Origin: Candidatus Ruminimicrobiellum caprinum
GTDB taxonomy: Bacteria > Elusimicrobiota > Endomicrobiia > Endomicrobiales > Endomicrobiaceae
Direction: 5' to 3'
Assembly: GCA_017413305.1 (NCBI GenBank)
Contig: JAFPUA010000333.1
Span: 1-22,693, forward strand
DNA length: 22,693 nucleotides
Positions 1 through 7,795 of this stretch are shown piece by piece. How positions within the stretch are numbered: the first letter of the stretch is position 1; every line of letters begins with the position of its first letter. Made by a program: the position numbers and the translations under genes. Under the pieces are notes generated by a model that did no database searches, was not told the DNA's origin, and worked only from the letters and a program-made list of their open reading frames with translations.

Positions 1-63
1 AGTATAATAATACTATATAAAACATAAAAAGTCAAGACTTTATGATAATATGAAGGATTCTAT

Positions 64-387
64 ATGTGCAAAGATAACAATTTATTTTTTAAAGTATTGA
101 AGCTCTTAAAGGAGAAAGGTTTAACACAAACTGAATTAGCAAAAAAAGCAGGCCTTACTCAGCCATCTTTAAGCAGAATTCTTGCAGGTAAATATGAAAT
201 TAAGATTAATAATTTAGAAAAAATTGCTAAAGCTTTAGATGTTCCTATAAGTTATTTAGTTAGTTCGGAAACTCAAAAAAATAGTGATATTGATAAAGAA
301 AAATTAGCAATTAAAGATCAAGAAATAAAACTACTTAAAGAAAAAATAGCTTTTCTTGAAAAACAACTCAAATTATCAAAAAAATAA
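64..387 (+). CDS. XRE-family HTH transcriptional regulator with coiled-coil tail
   Basis: A 107-residue DNA-binding protein. Residues about 8-68 form a lambda-repressor/Cro-type helix-turn-helix; the recognition core is LTQTELAKKAGLTQPSLSRI, followed by the NLEKIAKALDVPISYL signature usual in XRE regulators. Residues about 75-105 are charged and heptad-like (KDQEIKLLKEKIAFLEKQLK), a likely dimerising coiled coil. AAGGA sits 6 nt before the ATG. The upstream DNA has a short palindrome (AGTAT/ATACT, positions 1-14) that could be an operator. It resembles the minus-strand regulator at 10656-10991 in length, HTH and coiled-coil layout, so the two are likely paralogs. Its target is unknown; whatever lies 5' is outside the window. 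Confidence 0.9.
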   Translation: MCKDNNLFFKVLKLLKEKGLTQTELAKKAGLTQPSLSRILAGKYEIKINNLEKIAKALDVPISYLVSSETQKNSDIDKEKLAIKDQEIKLLKEKIAFLEKQLKLSKK

Positions 388-415
388 ATACCATTTTTTA
401 TTAGCATTTTTTTTT

Positions 416-447
416 ATAATATTATAGAATACATTCTATATTATTAT
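416..447. repeat. Imperfect inverted repeat overlapping a start codon
   Basis: Arms of 15 nt (416-430 and 433-447) around AC pair at 13 of 15 positions; the core is ATAGAAT/ATTCTAT. The right arm includes the first two bases of the ATG at 446. It could be an operator or an RNA hairpin at a start that lacks a Shine-Dalgarno. It could also be chance in very AT-rich DNA. Confidence 0.4.
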
Positions 448-2008
448 GAAAAAAATTTTTTTAAATCATTTTAATTTTTCAGTTTTCATTATTTTGTTTA
501 TTGTTATATTCGGGTTATATGGCAAAAGTATAACTTATGAGTGGCAGTTTCTTGACGACGATGTTCTTATTCTTGAAAAACAAGATTATTTAAAACTTTC
601 AAATATCGGAACAATTTTTACGGATACCTTCTTTGGTGTACCGGGAGATACCGGCTACAGACCTTTGCTAAATATCAGCTTTGCAATAGACAGAACTCTT
701 TCCGGTCTTAATCCTATAAGTTATCATATTACAAATATTTTAATATTTTTATTTGCAGTATTTTCTATATATCTTTTATTTTCTTATAAAAATGATAAAG
801 TTTGGTCGCTGTTTTTTAGTTTAGTTATTGCTGTAAATCCGCTGTTGTGTGCAATAGTCTGCCGTCCGGTTGATAGAAGCGACAGTTTGTTGACACTATT
901 CTCAATCTTATCTTTTTATTTTCTTATAAAACACCTTGGTTCTTCCAATCTTCCAATCTTCCAATCCTCCAATCATCCATCATCATCTGTCATTCCCGAA
1001 GTTCGTAATCGGGAATCTATGTTAAATAAAATACATCTTAGTCCGTTATTTTTTTCTCTTCATTTGTTGTTTTTTGCTTTAGCGTTATTTACAAAAGAAG
1101 TTGCTTTAGTTTTACCAATAATATTTGTTATATTTTTTATCCTTTCTTGTCATTGCTGGGGCTTTGGCCCGTCGCAATCCAGTGTTGCCGTTTCTCAGCC
1201 CTCAGCTCTCAGCTTCTCAGCTGTTGTTACATTGTACATTGCAATAGTCTTTGGTTATATGTTTTTGCGTTCTATCGCTCTTGCTGATACGCCTCAGCCT
1301 GATGTATTATCCTTTTATATTTATTCCATTGTAAATAACTTCGTAGTTATAATAAAATATTTTTATAATACATTGTTTCCTATAACAGATAAATTAACTT
1401 TTGCTCAAGATGTATCATTTTTTGTTTTAACTTTAATTATATTTATAGTAATATTTATAAAAACAAAATATAAAAATATAAAACTCATTTTCTTTTCATT
1501 TTTTTCATTTGTTTTGCTGCTTGTTCCTACTATGGTTATGGGCAACCATATGCACAGCTATGCGCAAAACAGAATATTTCTTCCGATGATTTTTGTTTAC
1601 TATCTGTTGCTAAATTGTTTGCAAAAATATAAAATAAGATCCAACGGCATAATAGCAGTTTTTTTAATTTGTTTGTTGCTCGCATATGGGCAGAATACAT
1701 TTTTTAAAATGGATAGATATCAGAACAGGTGGACGGCATTTATTGGCGAACTGAAAGATACGCCAAATTCGCCATATATAAATGCAAAGTTTGCAATGCT
1801 TCTTGCCGATGTTAGTATGTATGATAAAGCCGAAGAATATATGAAGAAAGCTATTGATATAGAACCCTATAATATTGTTCATTACGAAAACTTAGCTTTA
1901 ATTTATTATAAAAAAGGCGATATAGACAAAGCAAATGAGCTTACAGAATTTGCAGAGAAATTAAAAGTTGCTTTTGCCGAACTGGAAGGGAATTTAATTA
2001 GCGATTAG
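446..2008 (+). CDS. TMTC/PMT-like membrane glycosyltransferase with C-terminal TPRs, copy 1
   Basis: A 520-residue multi-pass membrane protein of the GT-C type. After a first TM helix (about 11-30) come the acidic DDD at 37-39, then YRPLLNISF and SYHITNILIFL, the pattern of TMTC/DUF1736 O-mannosyltransferase-like proteins. About ten hydrophobic segments follow, then roughly two TPR units at residues 440-510 (DKAEEYMKKAIDIEPYN). Sugar and acceptor are not deducible; an envelope or protein glycosylation role is inferred. It is a tandem paralog of 2131-3684 with matching N termini (NHFNF/NHFNL). Compared with that paralog it has two extra low-complexity segments, near residues 166-192 and 232-259, made of repeat DNA. 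No Shine-Dalgarno is visible, and the start lies inside an imperfect palindrome. The stop falls in an ATTAG-type repeat. Confidence 0.85.
   Translation: MKKIFLNHFNFSVFIILFIVIFGLYGKSITYEWQFLDDDVLILEKQDYLKLSNIGTIFTDTFFGVPGDTGYRPLLNISFAIDRTLSGLNPISYHITNILIFLFAVFSIYLLFSYKNDKVWSLFFSLVIAVNPLLCAIVCRPVDRSDSLLTLFSILSFYFLIKHLGSSNLPIFQSSNHPSSSVIPEVRNRESMLNKIHLSPLFFSLHLLFFALALFTKEVALVLPIIFVIFFILSCHCWGFGPSQSSVAVSQPSALSFSAVVTLYIAIVFGYMFLRSIALADTPQPDVLSFYIYSIVNNFVVIIKYFYNTLFPITDKLTFAQDVSFFVLTLIIFIVIFIKTKYKNIKLIFFSFFSFVLLLVPTMVMGNHMHSYAQNRIFLPMIFVYYLLLNCLQKYKIRSNGIIAVFLICLLLAYGQNTFFKMDRYQNRWTAFIGELKDTPNSPYINAKFAMLLADVSMYDKAEEYMKKAIDIEPYNIVHYENLALIYYKKGDIDKANELTEFAEKLKVAFAELEGNLISD
941..975 (+). repeat. CTTCCAAT tandem repeat inside a CDS
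   Basis: The 8-mer CTTCCAAT is repeated about three times, followed by degenerate units (CCTCCAAT, CATCCAT). It is read in frame as an Asn/Ser/Pro-rich loop. The paralogous gene at 2131-3684 has no such unit at the same point between membrane helices. Confidence 0.7.
989..1020. repeat. GTCAT...ATCTAT palindrome inside a CDS
   Basis: GTCATTCCCG, 12 nt, then CGGGAATCTAT. The arms TTCCCG/CGGGAA are perfect. It belongs to a six-member family in this window and lies within the reading frame of the first TMTC-like gene. It recalls Neisseria dRS3 elements (ATTCCC-N8-GGGAAT) in form only. Confidence 0.75.
1192..1222 (+). repeat. CTCAGC tandem repeat inside a CDS
   Basis: Four CTCAGC units at 6-9 nt spacing are read in frame. 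The sister gene has a single TTCTCAGCTGTC at the matching point (near 2775), so this looks like a local in-frame expansion. Confidence 0.7.
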
Positions 2009-2020
2009 AAATTAGCAATA
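1995..2020 (+). repeat. ATTAG-type AT-rich tandem repeat covering a stop codon
   Basis: Units of about 7-8 nt (ATTAGCG, ATTAGAA, ATTAGCA) run across the last codons and stop of the first TMTC-like gene. The same type recurs at the end of metK and inside scpB. Confidence 0.65.
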
Positions 2021-2025
2021 AGTTT

Positions 2026-2057
2026 GTTATTCCCGAAAGTCTCTGTCGGGAATCTAT
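2026..2057. repeat. GTTAT...ATCTAT palindrome
   Basis: GTTATTCCCG, 11 nt, then CGGGAATCTAT, with perfect arms TTCCCG/CGGGAA. An intergenic member of the GTCAT...ATCT family. Confidence 0.75.
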
Positions 2058-2074
2058 AGTATAAAAATACATTA

Positions 2075-2107
2075 AACTATAAGCTATAAACTGTAAGCTA
2101 TCAGCTA
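2075..2107 (+). repeat. AGCTATA-type degenerate tandem repeat
   Basis: Degenerate units (CTATAAG, CTATAAA, CTGTAAG, CTATCAG) lie directly before the hairpin that carries the next gene's Shine-Dalgarno. Similar units occur at 5349-5379, 5456-5474, about 17068-17082, and at the 3' end of pgpA. Confidence 0.6.
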
Positions 2108-2128
2108 AAAATTATCGGAGATAATTTT
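2108..2128 (+). promoter_or_regulatory. Hairpin enclosing the Shine-Dalgarno of the second TMTC-like gene
   Basis: Perfect 9-bp arms AAAATTATC/GATAATTTT flank a GGA loop. The Shine-Dalgarno GGAGA spans the loop and the right arm, 3 nt before the ATG's immediate upstream bases. An almost identical arrangement precedes the nucleotidyltransferase gene at 5534-5554. A role in limiting ribosome access is inferred. Confidence 0.55.
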
Positions 2129-2130
2129 AA

Positions 2131-3684
2131 ATGAAATCTTTTATAAAAAATCATTTTAATTTATTTGCTTTTATAATCTTTTCTGTTGTTATATTCGGTT
2201 TATATAGTAACAGTCTGTTTTTTGACTGGACATTTTATGATGACGATGTCTTGATAGTAGATAAACAAGATTATTTGTCTTTTTCAAATATAAAAAATAT
2301 TTTAACCGATACAGTGTTTGGTCTTGAAAGTGATAAGTTCTGCAGACCTGTATTAAATTTGTCTTTTCTTTTTGAAAAATATCTGTACGGTACAAATCCT
2401 TTTGGTTATCATTTAACAAATATTCTGTTACATTTACTTTGCGTCTTTTTTCTATACTTAACTTTGGCTTTGAGATATGATAAGAAAAAAACATTTGTTT
2501 TATGTTTGCTTTTTGCCGTCCATCCGGTATTGGTACAGGCGGTTTCGTGGATACCCGGTAGAAATGATACTTTGTTAACATTATTTATAATTTTGTCATT
2601 TTATTTCTTAATAAAATATCTTGATACCTTAAACTCTCAGCCCTCAGCCCTCAGCCCTAAACTTCTCAGCTTCTCAGCTCATATATTATTTTTCATCTTA
2701 GCTCTTTTCACTAAAGAAACCGCAATCCTCGCTCCATTATTCTATATAATATTCCTTTTCTTTATCCGTTTCCGCCGTTTCTCAGCTGTCGTTTTATTAT
2801 ACATTATAATATCCGCAGGATATTTGTTTTACCGTTCTTTCGTCCTCAGTTATCAAACTCAGACGGTTCATCCATATATTTTTGTCGACAGTTTTATTAC
2901 ATCTTTTCCTGCCGTCACGAAATATATTGCTAATATTTTGTTCCCGATAAAATTAACTGTTTTTTCTACAGTAGTCAGTGCAGATTATATTCTATGTGCA
3001 CTTGTTTTTTTGATTTTTGTATTGTTGTTTTTGAAATTCAGAGAATACAAATATAACTTTAAAATAATTCTTTTCGGTTTTCTGTGGTTTTTGTTGTTTC
3101 TTGTACCTACATTTATTCTTCCATATAATCAGTTTTACGATCACAGAATTTATTTATCTCTCGCGGGAATACTTTTATCTTTATCTGAAATAATTAAAAA
3201 CTATAACGAAAATTTTTCTAAAAAAGCCGTAGTTGTCTTAACAATATTTTTTGTTTTGTTCTCTTTAATATCGTTTACGCACTGCCAAAAATTTAAAAAT
3301 AGAGATGTTTTTTGGATTAATGCATTGATTGATTGTCCACAATCAGATATTGCTAATTCGGTCGTGGCAGGAATTCTTGTTGAAAAAAGAGCATATGCCT
3401 TGGCAGAAGAACGCTATATGAAGGCCATAAGTATTAACAAACATTCTAAACATTATGTTAATTTAGCGGTATTGTATATAAAAACCGGCAGGTTTGATGA
3501 TGCTGAAGATTGTCTGCTGAAAGCGCAAGTTTTAGATGAATATAACCCGGAAGTTTATTATAATTTAGCATTGGTTTATAAGGTTAAAGGCAATATGGAA
3601 AAAGCTCAATATATGAAAGATTTGTTTATAAAAGTTTTTACCGCCACAAACAGAGTTTCTGCTGTCCCTGAACTAAAAATTTAG
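2131..3684 (+). CDS. TMTC/PMT-like membrane glycosyltransferase with C-terminal TPRs, copy 2
   Basis: A 517-residue tandem paralog of the gene upstream. First TM helix about 11-30, acidic DDD at 37-39, CRPVLNLSF and GYHLTNILLHLL motifs, several further TM segments, a conserved FKNRDVFWINAL segment, and about three TPR units from residue 410 onward (YALAEERYMKAISIN; FDDAEDCLLKAQVLD). The GT-C fold and TPR tail point to the TMTC/DUF1736 group; donor and acceptor are unknown. Its loops are shorter than in copy 1, although a CTCAGC repeat is present at residues about 169-183. The start is supported by GGAGA upstream and alignment with the paralog. pgpA follows after 18 nt, so the two may be co-transcribed. 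Confidence 0.85.
   Translation: MKSFIKNHFNLFAFIIFSVVIFGLYSNSLFFDWTFYDDDVLIVDKQDYLSFSNIKNILTDTVFGLESDKFCRPVLNLSFLFEKYLYGTNPFGYHLTNILLHLLCVFFLYLTLALRYDKKKTFVLCLLFAVHPVLVQAVSWIPGRNDTLLTLFIILSFYFLIKYLDTLNSQPSALSPKLLSFSAHILFFILALFTKETAILAPLFYIIFLFFIRFRRFSAVVLLYIIISAGYLFYRSFVLSYQTQTVHPYIFVDSFITSFPAVTKYIANILFPIKLTVFSTVVSADYILCALVFLIFVLLFLKFREYKYNFKIILFGFLWFLLFLVPTFILPYNQFYDHRIYLSLAGILLSLSEIIKNYNENFSKKAVVVLTIFFVLFSLISFTHCQKFKNRDVFWINALIDCPQSDIANSVVAGILVEKRAYALAEERYMKAISINKHSKHYVNLAVLYIKTGRFDDAEDCLLKAQVLDEYNPEVYYNLALVYKVKGNMEKAQYMKDLFIKVFTATNRVSAVPELKI
2635..2679 (+). repeat. CTCAGC tandem repeat inside a CDS
   Basis: About five CTCAGC units at 7-9 nt spacing, encoding a Ser/Pro/Ala/Leu-rich loop between two membrane helices. 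This is the same repeat type as at 1192-1222, but at a different position in the paralog. Confidence 0.7.
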
Positions 3685-3702
3685 AAATATAAGGAAAATA
3701 AA

Positions 3703-4236
3703 ATGACTAAAAATTTGTCTTATGTTATTGCCACACTATTCGGTGCAGGATATTTCCCAAAGGCACCGGGAACATTCGGTTCTTTGGTCAGCTTACCTAT
3801 AATTTTTGTCGTCTGTTATTATTTTGGTTTTATCGGATTGTTAATTACGGTACTGTTTGCTTTTGCAGTTGCTATGCCGGCAGTAAAAAAAGTTTTAACT
3901 TATACGGAACACGATCCGTCATTTGTTGTTATTGACGAGTTTATCGGACAGGCAATAACTTTTTTGCCTGTAGCTGACAGACTGACATGGAAATTTAATA
4001 CTATGTATAAAGTTTTTAATAATGAAATACTTTTGAGTACGGATATCAAATTTTTAATTTTATATCTTGCAGGATTTGTTTTTTTTAGATTGTTTGATAT
4101 TTATAAACCTTATCCGGTAAGCTATGCCGATAAGAAAATAAAAAATGCTTTCGGTGTAATTCTTGACGATATTTTCGCCGGAATATATGCTGCAATATTC
4201 GTTTTGCTGATAGTTGTACTAAGTTATAAACTGTAA
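3703..4236 (+). CDS. pgpA: Phosphatidylglycerophosphatase A
   Basis: A 177-residue inner-membrane enzyme that dephosphorylates phosphatidylglycerophosphate to phosphatidylglycerol. Family signatures are in order: GAGYFPKAPGTFGSL near the N terminus, FVVIDEFIGQ in the middle, then FFRLFDIYKPYPV and a C-terminal DDIFAG before the last hydrophobic helix. The usual Met in the GVMLDD box is Ile (GVILDD), a mild change. A segment of about 20 residues between ADRL and the third helix is longer than usual. It follows the second TMTC-like gene by 18 nt, with AAGGAAA as ribosome site. Its 3' end (YKL stop) resembles the AGCTATA-type repeat. Confidence 0.92.
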   Translation: MTKNLSYVIATLFGAGYFPKAPGTFGSLVSLPIIFVVCYYFGFIGLLITVLFAFAVAMPAVKKVLTYTEHDPSFVVIDEFIGQAITFLPVADRLTWKFNTMYKVFNNEILLSTDIKFLILYLAGFVFFRLFDIYKPYPVSYADKKIKNAFGVILDDIFAGIYAAIFVLLIVVLSYKL

Positions 4237-4302
4237 CTAAAATTCCTATTTTTCTAAAAATTTTGTAAAATATGGCGGCAGACAAAATACAATAGAGGTA
4301 CA

Positions 4303-5319
4303 ATGAAATTTCTTACTAACTATATGTTTAAAAAAACGCTTTCGGCAAAAAAACTTGCTCCCGTCTATTTCTTGGCAGGGGAAGAAGCTTTTTTGCTGGA
4401 AGATAATCTTAAACGAATAGAAAAGATAGTTCCATCGGACGATTTAAATAGAGATGTTTTACAGGCTACTGAATGTTCCGGAGATGATATCGCAAATGCA
4501 GTCGAAACACTTCCGTTTTTAACTGATAAAAGACTTGTTATTTTAAAGCAGGCGAACAAACTAAAAAACGACGATTTCAAAAAAATAACAAGGCTAATAG
4601 AAAATCCCGTAGATACTACTTGTTTTATTATAATTTTTCCGGAAAAAACAAAAAATTCCACATCTAAAAGAAAAGATTTAATTTCTTTATGTGAAAAGTC
4701 TGACAAGTGTGTCTGTGTGGATTGTAAAAAAATGTACGAAAAAGATGTTCGTGCTTTTATACAGGAAGAGTTTGCAATTCGTGGTAAAAAGGCAGATTAT
4801 GATGTAATCGGGCAGATTATCAACGATACCGGGCTTGACTTACAAAATATTGCCGGTGAAATAGAAAAAATTTGTCTTTATCTCGGTAAAGATAAAGCGG
4901 AAGTAACCACGGAAGATTTTGTTAAAATAAGTGGTTTTACCAAAGAAATAAACATTTTTATGTTGACTAATGCTATAGAAGAAAAGAATTTGCAATACAG
5001 CCTTTTTATTATTGAAAAAATGATGCAGGCAGGGGAAAAAGCTATTGCGCTTTTATCTTCGGTATCTTCAGCAGTCAGAAAGCTTTTAACGGCAAAAAGT
5101 TTAATGGAAGAAAAAGATTACAGCTCTCAGGACGCACTTAACTACATAAGAGTCTATTCGTTCTTTCAAGATAAATATTATGAAAATTTACACAAATACA
5201 GTTTGGCTCATTTAAAAAGATGTTTAGCAGAAATTTTAAAGACTGATATTGCATTAAAGACAGGTAAAGTTGACGAAAAATCTGCTATAGAAAACCTTGT
5301 ATTGTTTATCTGTAAATGA
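4303..5319 (+). CDS. holA: DNA polymerase III delta subunit
   Basis: A 338-residue clamp-loader subunit that opens the beta sliding clamp. Typical start: YMFKKTLSAKKLAPVYFLAGEE, then the LPFLTDKRLVILKQA stretch and a central TGLDLQNIAGEIEKICLYLG segment, the hallmark of HolA domain II. The C-terminal helical collar domain (ALLSSVSSAVRKLL, LKTGKVDEKSAIENLVLFIC) is complete. Length is normal for the family. GAGG lies at 4295-4298, 4 nt before the ATG. A strong hairpin follows the stop. Confidence 0.93.
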   Translation: MKFLTNYMFKKTLSAKKLAPVYFLAGEEAFLLEDNLKRIEKIVPSDDLNRDVLQATECSGDDIANAVETLPFLTDKRLVILKQANKLKNDDFKKITRLIENPVDTTCFIIIFPEKTKNSTSKRKDLISLCEKSDKCVCVDCKKMYEKDVRAFIQEEFAIRGKKADYDVIGQIINDTGLDLQNIAGEIEKICLYLGKDKAEVTTEDFVKISGFTKEINIFMLTNAIEEKNLQYSLFIIEKMMQAGEKAIALLSSVSSAVRKLLTAKSLMEEKDYSSQDALNYIRVYSFFQDKYYENLHKYSLAHLKRCLAEILKTDIALKTGKVDEKSAIENLVLFICK

Positions 5320-5325
5320 TATAAT

Positions 5326-5348
5326 AAAAAATCTTGAAAAGATTTTTT
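5326..5348 (+). terminator. Probable intrinsic terminator after holA
   Basis: 10-bp perfect arms AAAAAATCTT/AAGATTTTTT around a GAA loop; the right arm ends in six T, and the hairpin starts 7 nt after the stop. The stem is AT-rich, so strength is uncertain. It also belongs to the 3-nt-loop palindrome class. Confidence 0.6.
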
Positions 5349-5554
5349 AGCTTACAGCTTAAAGCTTATAGCTTATAGTTTTCGGAAAAACAACATTGTT
5401 TTAGGTTTTTTGCTTCGCAAAAAATGCTTATTATCCTGTCTGGAAGACACATTAGACTCTAAGCTATCAGCTAAGAAAATGTGAAGCATTTTCTGACTCA
5501 GCTGAGGGAAAACGAATTTTTCCCGGCTCAGCTAAAATTTTCGGAGAAAATTTT
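5349..5554. repeat. Cluster of small palindromes and AGCTATA-type repeats between holA and the sugar-nucleotide transferase
   Basis: This 206-nt gap is filled with small elements. 5349-5379 and 5456-5474: AGCTTATA/AGCTATC units. 5406-5424: TTTTTTGC/GCAAAAAA with a TTC loop. 5476-5494: GAAAATG/CATTTTC with a 5-nt loop. 5500-5533: a long hairpin with arms AGCTGAG/CTCAGCT and an inner GGAAAA/TTTTCC. 5534-5554: a hairpin enclosing the next Shine-Dalgarno. No gene is visible. Confidence 0.7.
5534..5554 (+). promoter_or_regulatory. Hairpin enclosing the Shine-Dalgarno of the sugar-nucleotide transferase
   Basis: Perfect 9-bp arms AAAATTTTC/GAAAATTTT around a GGA loop, directly abutting the ATG at 5555. 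GGAG is the only ribosome site. The preceding CAGCT and the overall layout match the element at 2103-2128. Confidence 0.55.
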
Positions 5555-6580
5555 ATGAAGGCATTTATATTGGCAGCCGGCGCAGGAACGCGTCTAAGGC
5601 CATTGACTTATGAATATCCTAAGCCGATGATTCCGCTGCTTAATAAACCTGTAATAGAATACACAATAAATAACTTAAAAAAACATAACATAAATTCAGT
5701 TGTTATGAACTTGCATACTATGCCTAAAATGATTACCGATTATTTTGGTGACGGGAAAAATTTTGGTGTTGATATAAATTATTCTTATGAAGAAACTCTT
5801 CTCGGTACAGCAGGCGGACTGAAAAAATGCAAAAAATATTTTGATAAAGATACTTTTATTGTTATGTCAGGTGACGGGCTTACCGATATTGATTTAACAT
5901 CTGCAATTGCTTTTCATAAGAAGAAAAAATCTTTGGCAACGATGGTTTTAAAAAATATCGAAACTAAATTTGCTTATGGTATTACATTAACGGATAGATT
6001 TAACAAAATTGTAAATTTTGTGGAAAAGCCTACATGGGGTTCCATTTTTTCAGATACTGTAAACACAGGTATTTATATTTTTGAACCTGAAGTTTTTAAA
6101 TATATTCCTGACGGATTTTATGATTTTGGTAAAGATTTGTGGCCGAAACTTTTAAAATTAAAAAAGCCCATTTATGCTTATACGATGAACGGTTACTGGA
6201 CAGATATCGGAAACATTGACGAATACAAAAAAGGTGTGCAAGATGCACTATTTGGAAAGTTTTCTGTGAAAATGATAGGGAAAAGAATAAAAAATACCGA
6301 ATGTTTTGCAGACGAAAAATGTAAGATAGATAAGTCTGTTAAATTTATCGGAAAATCTTTAATCGGCAAAAATTGTGTTATCGGTAAAAATGTTGTTATA
6401 GATAACGGTACGGTTATCGGTGATAATGTAAGGATTCAAGATGATGCCGTAATAAAAGATTCCATAATTTGGAATAATATTACAATTGGTAAAAATGCCA
6501 GACTTTATTCCGGGATAATAGGTACAAATGTTCCCGGCAGACTTTCAGTATATAACGGCTTGATGTTTAATATAAAATAA
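5555..6580 (+). CDS. Sugar-1-phosphate nucleotidyltransferase with left-handed beta-helix tail (mannose-1-phosphate guanylyltransferase-like)
   Basis: A 341-residue enzyme that makes an NDP-sugar from NTP and sugar-1-phosphate, feeding cell-surface glycan synthesis. The N-terminal Rossmann-like domain carries GAGTRLRPLT (9-18), KPM (23-25), LLGTAGGL and the metal-binding SGDGLTD (Asp107). VEKP and GYWTDIGN follow. Residues about 255-330 are hexapeptide repeats (IGKSLIGKNCVIGKNVVID) forming a left-handed beta helix. No phosphomannomutase domain is fused. The family does not settle the nucleotide or sugar: GDP-mannose is most likely, glucose-1-P or GlcNAc-1-P are alternatives. The neighbouring TMTC-like genes make a link to glycosylation plausible. 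metK follows after 27 nt. Confidence 0.88.
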   Translation: MKAFILAAGAGTRLRPLTYEYPKPMIPLLNKPVIEYTINNLKKHNINSVVMNLHTMPKMITDYFGDGKNFGVDINYSYEETLLGTAGGLKKCKKYFDKDTFIVMSGDGLTDIDLTSAIAFHKKKKSLATMVLKNIETKFAYGITLTDRFNKIVNFVEKPTWGSIFSDTVNTGIYIFEPEVFKYIPDGFYDFGKDLWPKLLKLKKPIYAYTMNGYWTDIGNIDEYKKGVQDALFGKFSVKMIGKRIKNTECFADEKCKIDKSVKFIGKSLIGKNCVIGKNVVIDNGTVIGDNVRIQDDAVIKDSIIWNNITIGKNARLYSGIIGTNVPGRLSVYNGLMFNIK

Positions 6581-6607
6581 AAATTATTAAAATATAAGGA
6601 TAGTATT

Positions 6608-7783
6608 ATGATTAAACCTCAAAATTTGCGTGGTTGGTTTTTTACTTCGGAATCGGTTACGGAAGGCCATCCCGATAAGATATGTGATATAGTTTCCGAC
6701 AGTATTCTTGATGCAATTTTAAAACAGGACGAAAATGCCAGAGTAGCATGTGAAACTTTTATTTCAAACGGCCTTTTGGTGTTAGGCGGAGAAATTTCAA
6801 CCAAAGCACAAATTAACAAAAGAGAAATTATAAAGCAAGCCTTAAAAAATATTGGTTATACCGACGCGAAATATGGTTTTGATTACAAAAACTGTGCAAT
6901 AATTGATACCGTTAATACACAGTCTCCGGATATTGCAAGAGGTGTAGATACTGGCGGAGCGGGAGATCAAGGCTTAATGATAGGTTTTGCATGTAAAGAA
7001 ACTAAAGAGTTAATGCCTCTTCCTATAATGTTGGCACATAAACTTGCATTAAAACTTTCTGAAGTCAGAAAGAAAAATATTTTAAAATATTTAGGTCCTG
7101 ACGGTAAAACTCAAGTAACGGTTGAATATAGAGATTGGAAACCTTACAGAGTAGATACTGTTGTTTTATCAACACAGCATACTGATGCAGTTTTAGATAA
7201 ATCAAAAAAGAATATTACAAAAAAAGCAAAAGACGAAATTTTTAATAAAATAATAAAACCTGTTGTTGGTAAATATATCGATAGCAAAACAAAAATTTAT
7301 ATTAATCCGACGGGAATGTTTTTAATCGGCGGTCCTCAGGCAGATACAGGATTAACGGGAAGAAAAATTATCGTCGATACATACGGCGGTTTCGCTGCAC
7401 ATGGCGGCGGAGCTTTCTCGGGAAAAGATTCTACGAAAGTTGACAGAAGTGCCTGCTATATGGCGCGTCACATTGCTAAAAATATCGTCGCAAGCGGTAT
7501 TGCTGAAAAATGTACTGTTCAGCTTGCTTATGCTATAGGTGTTGCAGAACCTGTTTCTGTTATGGTTGATACACACCATTCAGGAAAAGTTCCCGGCAAT
7601 GTTTTGGAACCTATAGTTAGAAAAATTTTCCCGTTAACACCTAAAGGAATAATTGACTATTTAGGTTTAAGAAAACCGATATTTACAAAAACTGCTGCTT
7701 ATGGCCATTTTGGCAGAAGTGAATTTCCTTGGGAGAAGACAAATAAAGCTTTAGAAATAAAAAAATTAGCAATTAGAAATTAG
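6608..7783 (+). CDS. metK: S-adenosylmethionine synthase
   Basis: A 391-residue cytosolic enzyme making S-adenosylmethionine from ATP and methionine. All family signatures are present: SESVTEGHPDK (14-24) with the ATP-contacting His21, the central GAGDQGLMIG hexapeptide region, INPTGMFLIGGPQADTGLTG, and the P-loop-like GGGAFSGKDSTKVDRSACY near residues 265-282. It ends with FPWEKTNKALEIKKLAIRN, and the last residues and stop fall in an ATTAGAA-type repeat, so the natural C terminus may have been rewritten by it. AAGGA lies upstream of the ATG. Length is normal. Confidence 0.97.
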   Translation: MIKPQNLRGWFFTSESVTEGHPDKICDIVSDSILDAILKQDENARVACETFISNGLLVLGGEISTKAQINKREIIKQALKNIGYTDAKYGFDYKNCAIIDTVNTQSPDIARGVDTGGAGDQGLMIGFACKETKELMPLPIMLAHKLALKLSEVRKKNILKYLGPDGKTQVTVEYRDWKPYRVDTVVLSTQHTDAVLDKSKKNITKKAKDEIFNKIIKPVVGKYIDSKTKIYINPTGMFLIGGPQADTGLTGRKIIVDTYGGFAAHGGGAFSGKDSTKVDRSACYMARHIAKNIVASGIAEKCTVQLAYAIGVAEPVSVMVDTHHSGKVPGNVLEPIVRKIFPLTPKGIIDYLGLRKPIFTKTAAYGHFGRSEFPWEKTNKALEIKKLAIRN

Positions 7784-7790
7784 AAATTGC
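7764..7790 (+). repeat. ATTAGAA-type tandem repeat covering the metK stop
   Basis: Units ATTAGCA, ATTAGAA, ATTAGAA lie in series across the last metK codons and the stop. The same unit is found at 1995-2020 and 15896-15932. Confidence 0.65.
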
Positions 7791-7795
7791 TATAA

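Noticed and set aside
941..1020. CRISPR array or spacer-like repeats
   Set aside because: Units are 8 nt tandem copies without unique spacers, inside a membrane-protein gene. No cas genes are present.
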